Source of the DNA: Acanthosepion esculentum
Lineage: Eukaryota > Mollusca > Cephalopoda > Sepiida > Sepiidae
DNA: 64,000 nt
Direction: 5' to 3'
Assembly: GCA_964036315.1 (NCBI GenBank)
Contig: OZ038510.1
Coordinates: 83,807,819-83,871,818 of the forward strand
The number at the start of each line of letters is the position of its first letter. Position 1 is the stretch's first letter. This document shows positions 31,791 through 42,562 of this stretch, piece by piece. The notes beneath the pieces are model-generated. The model had not been told where the DNA came from, did no database searches, and saw nothing but the letters and a program-made list of their open reading frames with translations. Made by a program: the position numbers and the translations under genes.

Positions 31791-32754
31791 ATCATAAAAT
31801 TTATCTACAGGTTCGGGGTTAATGTCATTTATTAAATTTGTTTGCGAAGATGTATTCTCGGCATTTATATCATTAACTTCAATATGTGTTTTTTGTATGA
31901 ATTATTCATGTAATATATATATATGTAAGGAATTCTATTACATTTACTTGGTTTATAAAGAAATATAGCCGATTAAATTTAAAAGTTAAATTTGAAAGTA
32001 GAATTTTTTTAAATGTTTTAAAATTGAAATTAAATAAAACAGATTCTAACCTAAACATCTTTTAAAATTGTAATTAAATAAAACGTACTCTAACCATAAC
32101 ACCTCTCTCAAAGCAATTCAAACACTGAAAAGAATCCAAGTGAACACCTAAAGTCAAATGAAATTAATAAGTTAGAATATAATATTGAACATTAAATGTC
32201 CTTTGTACATACATGGGGAAATTTATATTACTAAATTTATAAATAAAAGTTTACTGAATTAGTGAAATAATTTAACCACCTTTGCCGTCATGGTCATAAA
32301 GTTTACATAAAATAAAATAAAATAATATTTACTTATACTCGATAAGAATAAATAATTTTAAATACTGTAAGTAATTCTAATACATTTACTTGGTTTTAAT
32401 AAGAAGTATAGTATATTAAATATTAAAAATAATTTTTTAGAAAGGTGGATAAAACATTTTCTAGCCTAAACAGTCCCTCAAAATCTTTAAATATACAAAT
32501 AGAAAAAATACCATAAGAATTTTTGCCGTTAGAAAAAAACCCAGATGACATGAATTTAGCGGATGTCAGAATTTGTTAAAAGATACATCCCTACCCATCC
32601 CTAAACATAACCCCGCTTTCAAATGTAACTATTAACTGATACAACGAAAATTAAAAATTGAACCCTCTACCACCCCTTGTCTAGATGAATGGATTTATCG
32701 GTAACCTTGGAAACCCTAAATTATGAATCTTTCCAGTGCCGTTAACAACCGTAA
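31791..32754. other. Unassigned AT-rich sequence
   Basis: Contains an internal diverged duplication (TTACTTGGTTTATAAAGAA at 31945 and TTACTTGGTTTTAATAAGAA near 32390). Otherwise featureless. Confidence 0.4.
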
Positions 32755-33015
32755 ATTTTAAAAAGTAAGTTACTCCAAAATTCGCTTGATGAGGAAATGG
32801 AACTAATGTCTTTGGTTTAATAACAAAATTAAATTCAGGGGCTTTAGCTTCCATTTCTGAAACATGGTTATCACTGTGTAGCGGTAAAACCATATTTTAA
32901 ATCTATTAATTTATAATATTAATGCTCTGTAAATTTACATTGAGCACTATTGTGTAAAAATAAAAATATCTATAAGAACACCGGATTTTATATCTTACTG
33001 TTCTTTCCTTTTTAT
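32755..33015. mobile_element. Foldback element, copy 3 (half)
   Basis: Corresponds to the right arm of copies 1 and 2, including TCTGAAACATGGTTATCACT and the AACACCGGATTTTATATC end, and abuts (TA)n. Confidence 0.7.
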
Positions 33016-33016
33016 T

Positions 33017-33197
<181 letters not shown>

Positions 33198-33731
33198 TAC
33201 GCGCTAATATATTTACGATATCAGATCCGCAGCACAGCAATAAACAGAATTTTAAATATCTAGGGAAAACTACTAAGACAGATTTTACTAATTGGATAAT
33301 AATTAATTTCATTTCACTCTAACAGACATATAGCAAAAAAACTTCGTGTATTTCTAACTGTTCAAAATTCAAATACAATTCTCGCTTGATCGATTTGAAC
33401 AAGAATACTAGCGTTGCGACATCCCACGCTCCAAAACATATATTCTACTGTCAATAAATAGCATAATTTTAAAAAAAAATTTTTGGTATACTTATATTTC
33501 GTCTTAATGTTTGTATATATATGGAAAAATTGCGACCTAAAAGTGAAAATTTGAAATTGTTGAAAGCACTCGGCATGTGTCTCCCATCTGACAACAACTC
33601 CAATATAAGGATCATATTATTCAAGGGACTGATAGTAAGTTAATGTCTCATTAAGTTTTGTTAGCGAAATGATTTCGCCATTAATCACATTATCATTACT
33701 ATTTAATTTTTTGTATAAATTGTTTCTTTAT

Positions 33732-33734
<3 letters not shown>
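33198..33734. other. Unassigned sequence
   Basis: No feature recognised. Confidence 0.35.

Positions 33735-33815
<81 letters not shown>
33735..33815. repeat. (TA)n microsatellite
   Basis: Uninterrupted TA run. Confidence 0.95.
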
Positions 33816-33821
<6 letters not shown>

Positions 33822-33829
33822 AATTTCCA

Positions 33830-34112
33830 AGTGTATAGAATCTAGGTAGAACTGAATATCCAGTACAGAGTAAGAATATAATATAAAAGGCTCAAACACT
33901 AATATTTCATGGTTATAATTTATTACATTGGAATCTTAATCACGATCCAATTCATCAGACCTACAAATTATTTTTGAACTTGTATGTCTGATGAATTGGA
34001 TCACGATTACCATTCCAATGTAATAAATTATAACCATGGAATATTAGTGTTTCAGCCTTTTATATTATATTCTTGCTTTGTTCTGGACATTGAGCTCTAA
34101 CTGGATTCTGTC
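33830..34112. mobile_element. Palindromic pair of a hammerhead-like repeat, second locus
   Basis: Arms run from about 33835-33962 and 33980-34112, mirrored around 33970. Each arm contains GTCTGATGAATTGGATC and AATAAATTATAACCATG. The core reads GTAA where a hammerhead has GAAA. Same plan as the 19.2-kb palindrome but different sequence. Confidence 0.7.
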
Positions 34113-34128
34113 CTCTTGGAAATATATA

Positions 34129-35026
34129 CGAGGGTCATTCAACAAATGAGGTGACTTTTTCGGTATAAGGACTTCTAATACATATAGAAGTTTACTCTTT
34201 TTTATTTATTTATTTTTGTTTTACTTCTTTTTCACATGAATTTAATTTATTTTGCAGATTAAAAAAAAACTTTGAGAGTTTTGGCGATTAACAAAGATGG
34301 CCGACCAAGAAGCATGCTCCAGGATTGAACAGCGGTCAGTTATCAAGTTTTTGGTTGCTGAAGGGTGCAAACCAGTTGAAATTCATAGGAGAATGTCAAC
34401 CGTGTATGGTGCCACATGTTTCAGCCAAAAAATGTCTACAAGTGGGCTAAATTGTTTAAAGAAGGGCGGAGCAGTGTTGAGGATGAAGACAGTCCTGGGA
34501 GGCCTACAGAAGTGAGGTCTCCTGAGGTGATCGAATCAGTCAATGACCTCATTCAGTCTGACAGAAGGGTGACAGTGGATGACATTGCAAGGACTTTGAG
34601 CTTATCTGTTGGGACAAACGCAGGGGTTATCAGTCAGAAGGAGTCATCTTGCATCATGACAACGCAAGGCCTCACACAGCAGCCCAAACGGTGCAGACCA
34701 TCAACGAGCTGGGCTGGGAACTGCTCCCTCATCCACCTTACAGCCCAGACCTTGCCCCTTCAGACTTTCACCTGTTTGGTCCCTTGAAAGCGTTCACGAG
34801 AGGCACGAAGTTTAAAAGTGACGATGAAGTCAAAAGTGTTGTGAGCGACTGGCTGAGACCTCAGTCCAAAGATTTTTACGCTGAGAGAATACGGAAGCTT
34901 GTGCACAGATGGGAAAAGTGTGTGACAGTGCTGGGAGACTACGTTGAAAAATTAAAAAACATGAGCTTCTATCTGTATTAGAAGTACTTATACCGAAAAA
35001 TTCACCTTATTTATTGAATGAGCCTC

Positions 35027-35027
<1 letters not shown>
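34129..35027 (+). mobile_element. mariner-type transposon, 899 bp, both TIRs present
   Basis: CGAGGGTCATTCAACAAATG follows TA; the right end GAATGAGCCTCG precedes TA. TIRs extend about 60 bp with small differences. Shortened by an internal deletion in the transposase. Confidence 0.9.
34297..34981 (+). pseudogene. mariner transposase, deleted and frameshifted
   Basis: A one-base loss in the A run at 34430 shifts the frame relative to the 18.6-kb copy. The intact-frame parts include DIARTLSLSVGTNAGV at the deletion junction (near 34613) and HHDNARPHTAAQ...LAPSDFHLFGPLK (DD34D, 34 residues between). The C-terminus RIRKLVHRWEKCVTVLGDYV ends near 34980. The first catalytic Asp region is absent. 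Confidence 0.88.

Positions 35028-35113
<86 letters not shown>
35028..35113. repeat. (TA)n microsatellite
   Basis: Begins with the mariner target TA. Confidence 0.95.
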
Positions 35114-35115
<2 letters not shown>

Positions 35116-35274
35116 CAGTTGAATGTGAACAATTGACTCCAGTAAACGTTTTTTACTTCACTCTTAAAAATCAGCTGCCTCGTTGTTTGGAAGTGTTTAG
35201 CAGCTGTCAGACACGTGCTACGAGAGTAGATTAGGACAAATGAATACTGTTAAATACAGAATAATACCATTCTG

Positions 35275-35600
35275 CGGGACCCTTCGACGTGTTGTAATGG
35301 TTAGCGTATAGTGGAATAGTTAGTGTAATGGTTACCATTCTGCGGGTGTAATGGTTAGCGGACCTGTCTACGACTGAGTAGTGAATTCGATATTCTCTGG
35401 GTGCTCCACGGTTTCGGCCTTGTGCCACAGCTAAGTTACGCTTAGAAAATCCCTAGGGTACCTCGACGCAGAGTAATGGTAAGCAATCTTGTTTTGCTAG
35501 GGCAATTACAACAGAGTAGTGAGTTTGATCCTCATTGGGTGCTCCATGCTTTCGGCCTTGTACCACATCTAAGCTACGCTTAGAATATCTATACTGTGAA
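35275..35600 (+). mobile_element. Two tandem tRNA-derived SINEs
   Basis: First (35275-35458) and second (35459-35600) both have GGTTAGC or GGTAAGC A-box regions and GAATTCGATATTC / GAGTTTGATCCTC B-box regions, then GGGTGCTCC and TTACGCTTAGAAAATC-like tails. The first has an internal stutter of GTAATGGTTAGCG. Confidence 0.7.
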
Positions 35601-35689
35601 GGAATGGTTAAGAATCTTTCTTGCATACCATTACTTCTACGTTGTGCCTCGTCTCTTCAAGATGTAGGTCTTCATGGTTTCACACAACT

Positions 35690-35945
35690 TTCTACCGTCC
35701 TGGTAAGACGATAAACTACATCCTTGTCCTGGGTAAGATGATCAACTACGTCCAACTGCAAGGCTATTGATCAGGTTTTGAGGAGCGTCCAACCACCGCT
35801 GGTGTTCCCAGGTTCACTTTGACCCGAGTTAGAACAACTGTTATGGTTCCAGGTTTGGGTAAATAGTTAACCCACAAACTGTGGTCGAAACACTATGAAA
35901 GTGTAAAAATATGTTTTTTATGACAGAAATGCTTTGTAAAAAAAA
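35690..35945. repeat. Dispersed repeat, unknown family, copy 1
   Basis: AACTACATCCTTGTCC, TTTTGAGGAGCG and GTCGAAACACTATGAAAGT recur, diverged, at 38430-38600 and 38690-38930. Confidence 0.55.
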
Positions 35946-35954
35946 CAATATATA

Positions 35955-36560
35955 TTTTTTTTGAGCGGTGGACCTCATCATCTACGGTTCATAACAAGGT
36001 GAACTATATCTGTAAAAAGATTCAAGGTAATTTTTCGGAGTAGGTACCTCAGCTATTTTCACTACAGAAGACGATATGTATAACAATATACATTAGAATA
36101 AGGAGAAATAGTTGCTTATATCGTATTATCCTTTATATAACAACCACGAAGACGCAAGTTCTTACTGGGAGTGAAAGAGAATGAGAAAATTATAGAAGGA
36201 ACCGGAAACCCAATCCTACACAGGAAATAAGGGATAAACTCTACTCCTGTTCAAAGGACCGGAGAGGGGGGGGAAATAAACTAAAAATAAATAATAAATA
36301 AAATTTCAAAGTTTAAGCCAGGTATAGGCAACTATTTTGAGCAGTGGACCTCATCATCTACGGTTCATAACAAGGTGAACCGTATCTGTAAAAAGATGCA
36401 AGGTAATTTTCCGGAGTAGGTACCTCAGCTATTTTCACTACAGAAGACAATATGTATAACAATATACATTAGAATAATAACTCTACTCCTGTTCAAAGGA
36501 CCGGAGAGGAGGGAAAAAATAAAATAAAAATGAATAGTAAATAAAATGTCCTCATTCACC
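35955..36560. repeat. Direct duplication of ~230 bp
   Basis: GAGCGGTGGACCTCATCATC at 35963 and GAGCAGTGGACCTCATCATC at 36338 start two copies. Both contain TACCTCAGCTATTTTCACTA and end around CCTGTTCAAAGGACCGGAGA. Confidence 0.8.
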
Positions 36561-36620
36561 CAAAAACTCATCCATCGTCAATGAATCCTCCATACACCAT
36601 AATACCACATTATATACCAC

Positions 36621-36864
36621 ACGCGGACGTCACGTAATATGGAATGCAACTGTGTTTGAATATTTCTAACGTAAATCTAACTGTACTAATATTTTAGATG
36701 TTTAAAAAAAAAATCTTTTAACTATATCTAACAAAAATGTTTTGTTTAACTATTGAAATATTTATAAAGATTTAAAATACCCAAGTCTTTATTTAACCCC
36801 AGTTTATATGTATTTAATTTTAAAATTAAATACAGTTGCATTCCATATCACGTGACGTCCGCGT
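36621..36864. mobile_element. MITE with ~33-bp inverted repeats
   Basis: ACGCGGACGTCACGTAATAT continuing GGAATGCAACTGT is mirrored by ACAGTTGCATTCC continuing ATATCACGTGACGTCCGCGT. 244 bp in total, AT-rich inside, with no frame. No clear target duplication. Confidence 0.8.
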
Positions 36865-37050
36865 CTCGAGAAGGACGCTACTTAATGTAAACAAACTTCT
36901 GAAAACAGCCATTTCTGAAGAAAGATCGGGGCCGATCTGAAATATCAAATATATATATATATATATATAAAAATATAAATAAATACTTTCACAAAAAAAC
37001 ATTCAATTTTTTAATTTGCAACTTTTCAGTTGTTTTATCCTGAAATTAAT

Positions 37051-37322
37051 TTCGGTTGAGCCCTCTGGTTTGGGGTGTGAATTTGTAAACAGTGACTATT
37101 TATGCTAATACTGCACGACTCTTCGACAGAATTGAGTCACTCTCAGTCACTGTGTGTTTATCCGAATCTAAAAATAAACACGCTAAAATTCACCTCCATT
37201 CCATACCGTACGCTGATGGCTTAGCGGGTAGACATTCCGACTGACGCAAATTCAGTCGGGTTTCGATCGTCTAGCCACACTGATGAGCTGTGAAACAGCG
37301 AAACAGTCTGTCTGTGGATGAC
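37051..37322 (+). mobile_element. Hammerhead SINE / retrozyme (copy B), full body
   Basis: The body shares TTTGTAAACAGTGACTATT and GTCACTGTGTGTTTATC with the 59-kb dimer. tRNA-like promoter boxes: TGGCTTAGCGGG (37217-37228, A box) and GGGTTTCGATC (37258-37268, B box). It ends with the ribozyme and ATGACA, then an A run and (TA)n. About 270 nt. Confidence 0.8.
37275..37317 (+). ncRNA. Type I hammerhead ribozyme (copy B)
   Basis: Stem I CCACA (37275-37279) pairs fully with TGTGG (37313-37317). CTGATGA is at 37280-37286. Stem II GCTGT/ACAGC has a GAA loop. GAAA is at 37300-37303. Stem III ACA/TGT has a GTC loop. The cleavage triplet GTC ends at C37312. Every position of the conserved core is present. 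Confidence 0.82.
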
Positions 37323-37328
37323 AAAAAA

Positions 37329-37342
37329 ATATATATATATAT
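37329..37342. repeat. Short (TA)n tail
   Basis: Follows an A run at the end of retrozyme copy B. Confidence 0.8.
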
Positions 37343-37756
37343 ACTCTTATTATTTTATATAAATTTTTGTTCTTTAATTAAAAGTAGATAAGTTTGCCTA
37401 ATTTTATAACGGCCTCACAACCAGCGCTTCACAAGAAGAAATCAGTTACTTCGTTTTCTCCTCCAATTGATTTACAATCTTTCAGCTTTTTTGTTCTAAC
37501 TGCTAGAATCATAAGCCAAGCTTGTGCGTATTCATAATTATCAAATGATAATTTTTTTTAAAATTGGGGTATAATTATTTTAAATGAAGAATAAATGGAT
37601 ATAAATATGAAACTAAAAAGTTACCTATACCTGGCTTAAACGCTGAAATGTTATTTAATATTTATTTTTATATTTCCATTTTACATGAAATGACCTATTA
37701 TGACATGTCTCTAATTATATAGATGTAATGATCTATTATGACATGTCTTTAATTAT

Positions 37757-38240
37757 ATGGATGGAATGAATGATTTTTTTTTAACACGCAGATTAACTCT
37801 ACACCTTTCTGACAATAGCTCAATTAGATCTCATTTACATAGTCATGGAGACCTACCGGACACTATTCGAAATATACTTGTCGACAACACTAATATAATA
37901 GCATCATCGACTTGCAAAAAAAGGCTAAAAATAATGGAAGCCTTACTAATAAAAACAAACAAACCAACACTTAATAATATTAACTTTGAACATGGACATA
38001 ATATCTTGACCGTGTTTTGAAACAAAAAAAAAATGAATCACTTTATAAAACATACATATAACAAACTATTTCTATTTCTAATTCTAACAGTTGAAATATT
38101 TCATCATCGAAAATGGCTAAATGTATAGCCGAAAGCGCTCGGATAAAAAGAACATTCGGACAGTTTTTATATAATTCATCCTCTGAAAAGAAAAACTTTA
38201 TTAGATCGCACGAGAAATTATATAAAAACATTGTCAGTCG
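37757..38240 (+). pseudogene. Penelope-like retroelement, C-terminal fragment
   Basis: The frame 37757-38020 includes NSSIRSHLHSHGDLPD and KRLKIMEALLIKTNKPTLNN. The second block resembles the end of the GIY-YIG endonuclease region of Penelope-like elements (IxESLxIxxxKPxLN). Downstream at 38116-38140 the sequence ATGGCTAAATGTATAGCCGAAAGCG resembles the hammerhead-like repeat at 60.66 kb, as expected near a Penelope terminus. No GIY-YIG motif remains. Confidence 0.6.
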
Positions 38241-38257
38241 TTTTTAATGAAATGTGC

Positions 38258-38261
<4 letters not shown>

Positions 38262-38335
<74 letters not shown>

Positions 38336-38385
38336 AGAGAGAGAGAGAGAGAGAGAGAGACATAGAGAGAGAGAAAGAGACCTCC
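38262..38385. repeat. (TA)n(GA)n microsatellite
   Basis: Long TA run, then GA run. Confidence 0.95.
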
Positions 38386-38429
38386 ATACTTATTTGGTTT
38401 TGTCATCACCAATTTGTAGCTGACATCTT

Positions 38430-38930
38430 TGTTTCTTTCTTCGTCCTGGCTACATCCAGCAGCAAAACCACTGATCGTGTGTTTTTGAGGAACGCGGAAC
38501 CACCTCTTATTTGGTGTTGTTCTCGGGCCCTCTGAACCAGGGTGGTAGCAACTGAGTCGCAGCTCGGGGCAAATAGAGATTTTACTCCCGTTTGTGGGGT
38601 TCATTTTAAAAAATATAAAAATATTTTTTTATAGTAAAAATAACAATACATTTTACAAAAAAGTATTACAGGCCCTTACATTCGATTCACGAAAAAACGT
38701 CCTTGGTATGATGATAAACTACATTCTGCAGCAAGGCCTCTCAGTTGAAGAGATTTTGAGGAGCGTGGAACCACCCCTTAATTGCTCTTGTCCAGCCTGA
38801 CCTGGGATGGTATCACCTGTTAGGTTCCCAACTCTGGGCAAATATTTAAAACCGAAAATGGGGCCAAATCACTTTGAAACTCTAAAAATATTTTTTTATC
38901 GTAAAAATACCAGTACTATAATTTTTAAAG
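38430..38930. repeat. Dispersed repeat, unknown family, copies 2 and 3
   Basis: TTTTGAGGAACGCGGAACCA (38485) and TTTTGAGGAGCGTGGAACCA (38753) lie in homologous contexts that end with GGGCAAAT. Both match the 35.7-kb copy. Confidence 0.6.
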
Positions 38931-39028
38931 AAATTTCTACCAGCAATACATTTTTTTAAAAGAAAAAATATTACCAGCAAGAAATCTGAAACTCGACGAA
39001 AACCCACTTTACAAAAATACGCCAATGA

Positions 39029-40452
39029 AACCTGATCTATCTGTCTATTATATTTCTGAGATAAGGTATTATGTACATTATTTACATTATTCGGACTATT
39101 GTCCTCATCTTTGTCTCCATATTTATTACAACGTTTCGGCGTTTCAGTATCTGTCTATATTTCTGAGATGAGGTATTATGTACACTATTTACATTATTCG
39201 GACTATTGTCCTCATCTTTGTCTCCATATTTATTACAACGTTTCGGCCTTTCAGTATCTGTCTATATTTCTGAGATGAGGTATTATGTACACTATTTACA
39301 TTATTCGGACTATTGTCCTCATCTTTGTCACCATATTTATTACAACGTTTCGGCCTTTCAGTATCTGTCTATATTTCTGAGATGAGGTATTATGTACACT
39401 ATTTACATTATTCGGACTATTGTCCTCATCTTTGTCGCCATATTTATTACAACGTTTCGGCCTTTCAGTATCTGTCTATATTTCTGAGATGAGGTATTAT
39501 GTACACTATTTACATTATTCGGACTATTGTCCTCATTTTTGTCTCCATATTTATTACAACGTTTCGGCTGTTCAGTATCTGTCTATGTTTCTGAGATGAG
39601 GTATTATGTACACTATTTACATTATTCGGACTATTTTCCTCATCTTTGTCGCCATATTTATTACAACGTTTCGGCCTTGCAGTATCTGTCTATATTTCTG
39701 AGATGAGGTATTATGTACACTATTTACATTATTCGGACTATTTTCCTCATCTTTGTCGCCATATTTATTACAACGTTTCGGACCTTCATTATCTGTCTAC
39801 ATTTCTGAGATGAGGTATTATGTACACTATTTACATTATTCGGACTATTGTCCTCATCTTTGTCGCCATATTTATTACAACGTTTCCGGCCTTATAGTAT
39901 CTGTCTATATTTCTGAGATGAGGTATTTTGTACACTATTTACATTATTCGGACTATTGTCCTCATCTTTGTCGCCATATTTATTACAACGTTTTGGACCT
40001 TCATTATCTGTCTACATTTCTGAGATGAGGTATTATGTACACTATTTACATTATTCGGGCTATTGTCCTCATCTTTGTCGCCATATTTATTACAACGTTT
40101 CGGCCTTTCAGTATCTGTCTATATTTCTGAGATGAGGTATTTTGTACACTATTTACATTATTCGGACTATTGTCCTCATCTTTGTCGCCATATTTATTAC
40201 AACGTTTCGGACCTTCATTATCAGTCTACATTTCTGAGATGAGGTATTATGTACACTATTTACATTATTCGGACTATTGTCCTCATCTTTGTCGCCATAT
40301 TTATTACAACGTTTCGGCCTTTCAGTATCTGTCTATATTTCTGAGATGAGGTATTATGTACACTATTTACATTATTCGGACTATTGTCCCCATCTTTTCC
40401 ATGTTTATCACAACGTTTCGGTCGTTTTACGCTCCGGCCTTCTTCAGGTGGT
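39029..40452 (-). repeat. ~107-bp satellite array, 13 units, derived from SINE tail
   Basis: On the plus strand each unit has TGAGATGAGGTATTATGTAC, TTACATTATTCGGACTATTG and TTATTACAACGTTTCGGCC. The reverse complement is the 3' tail of the SINE at 18.1 and 11.3 kb. The last unit (40376-40452) extends into SINE body (CTGAAGAAGGCCG on the minus strand). Confidence 0.92.
40409..40451 (-). ncRNA. Hammerhead-like core of the SINE-tail family
   Basis: Minus strand: CCAC, CTGAAGA, stem II GGCCG/CGACC with one mismatch, GAAA, CGTT, GTG. Stem I is CAC/GTG. Stem III would be the self-complementary ACGT, so only a dimer could be active. The 12 array units downstream have lost most of stem II. Confidence 0.35.
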
Positions 40453-40659
40453 TGGAATGTTGACTAAGCATAGAAATGAATACAATATGGGTACCAGTAA
40501 TAAGGAGTGTCAGAGAAAAGCGATAATAATAACAAAAATTGCAATACGAGCTCTGGTAAAAAAAAATTTGCAATGATAACACCGAAAATTGCAATATGAT
40601 CCCCGGTAAAAAATGTTGCTGAATTCATTAGGTTTCTAATACCCAGAAATTCATACACA

Positions 40660-40765
40660 GATGTCCTCAAGTACACATGGCACAGTGGATAAAAGGCGTT
40701 AGTTAGATCCAGAGACAGGACCCCAAAGAGTGTGAGTTCAATACTTGGTTAAGGCGGGCGGAGAA
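40660..40765 (+). mobile_element. tRNA-like SINE head
   Basis: ACATGGCACAGTGGATAAAAGG and GTGTGAGTTCAATACTTGG are the A- and B-box regions of the SINE at 18058, opposite in orientation to the neighbouring array. Confidence 0.65.
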
Positions 40766-40997
40766 TGTATCATCATAATTTAATATTTCCTCATCTGACG
40801 GTCATATCCCACACATCATTTAGCAACGCTCTACCATGAGTCGGTTTTCGGGCCTTATATTGAATGTCCATAGATGTAAAATAACTCGAATATGTAAAAA
40901 ATTAACCGCAGTTTGAAAAAGACTAAAAGATCTGAATTTGATAATTGCCGTAAGGTTGCCTCTCTGTGCCTTTTTTACAAATACTTTCATAATTTTA

Positions 40998-40998
40998 T

Positions 40999-41072
<74 letters not shown>

Positions 41073-41073
41073 G

Positions 41074-41165
<92 letters not shown>

Positions 41166-41192
41166 AGTAACACCGTCTTTCGCTATCTCTTT

Positions 41193-41230
<38 letters not shown>

Positions 41231-41235
41231 TTTTT
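40998..41235. repeat. (TA)n and (CA)n microsatellites
   Basis: TA run punctuated by TGTA, then a CA run at 41191-41219 and a short TA run. Confidence 0.95.
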
Positions 41236-41272
41236 TCTTATCAAGTGGGGAATTACGGTGTTGGCATATTAT

Positions 41273-41731
41273 TTCTCGGACATTCAGGCCGGTAAATGTT
41301 ATTTAATACTGTTTAATATAAACAGAGCATTTGCTTAAATACTTGTATCTATAAAAAGAACGTTAAACATATCATAAATGTCTTCAAATAAATTGTCGGT
41401 CTATGTCCAATTCAAATATATATTACGTCATTTGTTTACATTTGATACGCTAGAGCAGATATGAATAGAAGAGATTCACGGAAGATTTAAGTTTAAAAAT
41501 AGTAAAATCGACCTTGCTTCTCTGTGGCCGAAAGGTTAAGGCACGTCACGCGAAATGACGATTCCGTATAGGATACAGGTTCGATTCCTGTCGGAGAACG
41601 AAAATTTTCTATGAAAATTTCTCGGACATTCCGGCCGGTAAATGTTATTTAATACTATCTATTATAAACAGAGCATTTGCTTAAATACTTGTATCTATAA
41701 AAAGAACGTTAAACATATCATAAATGTCTTC

Positions 41732-41736
<5 letters not shown>
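41273..41736 (+). mobile_element. tRNA-Ser-headed SINE, partial dimer
   Basis: A ~120-bp body (TTCTCGGACATTC, GCCGGTAAATGTTATTTAAT, AACGTTAAACATATCATAAA) occurs at 41273-41397 and again at 41620-41736. Between them lies a tRNA-Ser-like sequence that heads the second body. The second copy ends in (TA)n. Confidence 0.7.
41517..41600 (+). tRNA. tRNA-Ser(CGA)-like sequence (pseudo-tRNA / SINE head)
   Basis: D arm TGGCCGAAAGGTTAAGGC; anticodon stem CGTCA (41544-41548) and TGACG (41556-41560) around loop CGCGAAA giving anticodon CGA; a long variable arm; T arm ACAGG/CCTGT around TTCGATT. The acceptor stem pairs 6 of 7 with a mismatch at position 1, and position 33 is G, not T. These defects and the SINE context argue against a working tRNA gene. 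Confidence 0.6.
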
Positions 41737-41762
<26 letters not shown>

Positions 41763-41889
41763 ATAAATTATATATGTGGATGTATATAATAAATACCTTT
41801 TAAAAATATATTACCGGCAATACATTTGATTCTCGAAAAAAAAAACCCTCTTTACCGAAATACGCCAATGAAACCTGATCTACAAACTG

Positions 41890-42000
41890 ATTTCTTACAA
41901 AGACTACATAAACTATTCATACAAATCTATTCTAAAACTGTTGTCAGCATTAACATCGCATTGAGGTTGATAAGCCGTAAAGTAAAATAAACCCAAACCC
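41890..42000 (-). repeat. Inverted single copy of the 127-bp satellite unit
   Basis: The reverse complement reads TTTACGGCTTATCAACCTCA and TTAGAATAGATTTGTATGAA, matching the window-end array. Confidence 0.55.
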
Positions 42001-42560
42001 TCTGACCGTTCCTCTTCAGTTATATTCACTTTTCTCATAGTTGATAGTCCTTTCTTCCAGCTTTCCTTTACTACCTTGTCCAGGAATTCTTGTTGTTTAC
42101 ATTCATCTTCTGCGTATCCCAATCAGGTACCCCGCACAAACGACCTTGTGCCCGACTACGCTTAGATGCCTGCACAATCTGTACAAACTCTATATTTGTA
42201 GCCTATGGGCGTCATTGCATTTTTGGAACATGACCGACGATGACTACGAATTTAATCATTTTTCTTGTCTAAATTACTTGAATTATAGCAAACGGCTGGC
42301 CTGTGTGGCATAAGAGCGCAATCCTCGAATCTCTGTATACTCTCCCGTACCCACTAAACCAAACACGCAAATATGTATATGTTAGTCTTTAAACGGATTA
42401 CCAAAGAGAGATAAAAATCTATAAATTCATAGCTTATGAATGTGGCCAGCATTTATGATTCTGAGGCTGGCTTTAAATCTTGTCTTTAATATTTGGCATA
42501 TGGCCCGGTACGACATTCGCTTTCAATCTTGAAAGCATAAATCCTAATAAACATTTCTAT
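42001..42560. other. Unassigned sequence
   Basis: No feature recognised. Confidence 0.35.
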
Positions 42561-42562
42561 GA

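Noticed and set aside
39029..40452. CRISPR-like repeat array
   Set aside because: Units are wholly repeated with no variable spacers, and the DNA is clearly animal.
41517..41600. Functional tRNA-Ser gene
   Set aside because: Acceptor mismatch at position 1, G at position 33 and SINE context indicate a pseudo-tRNA.
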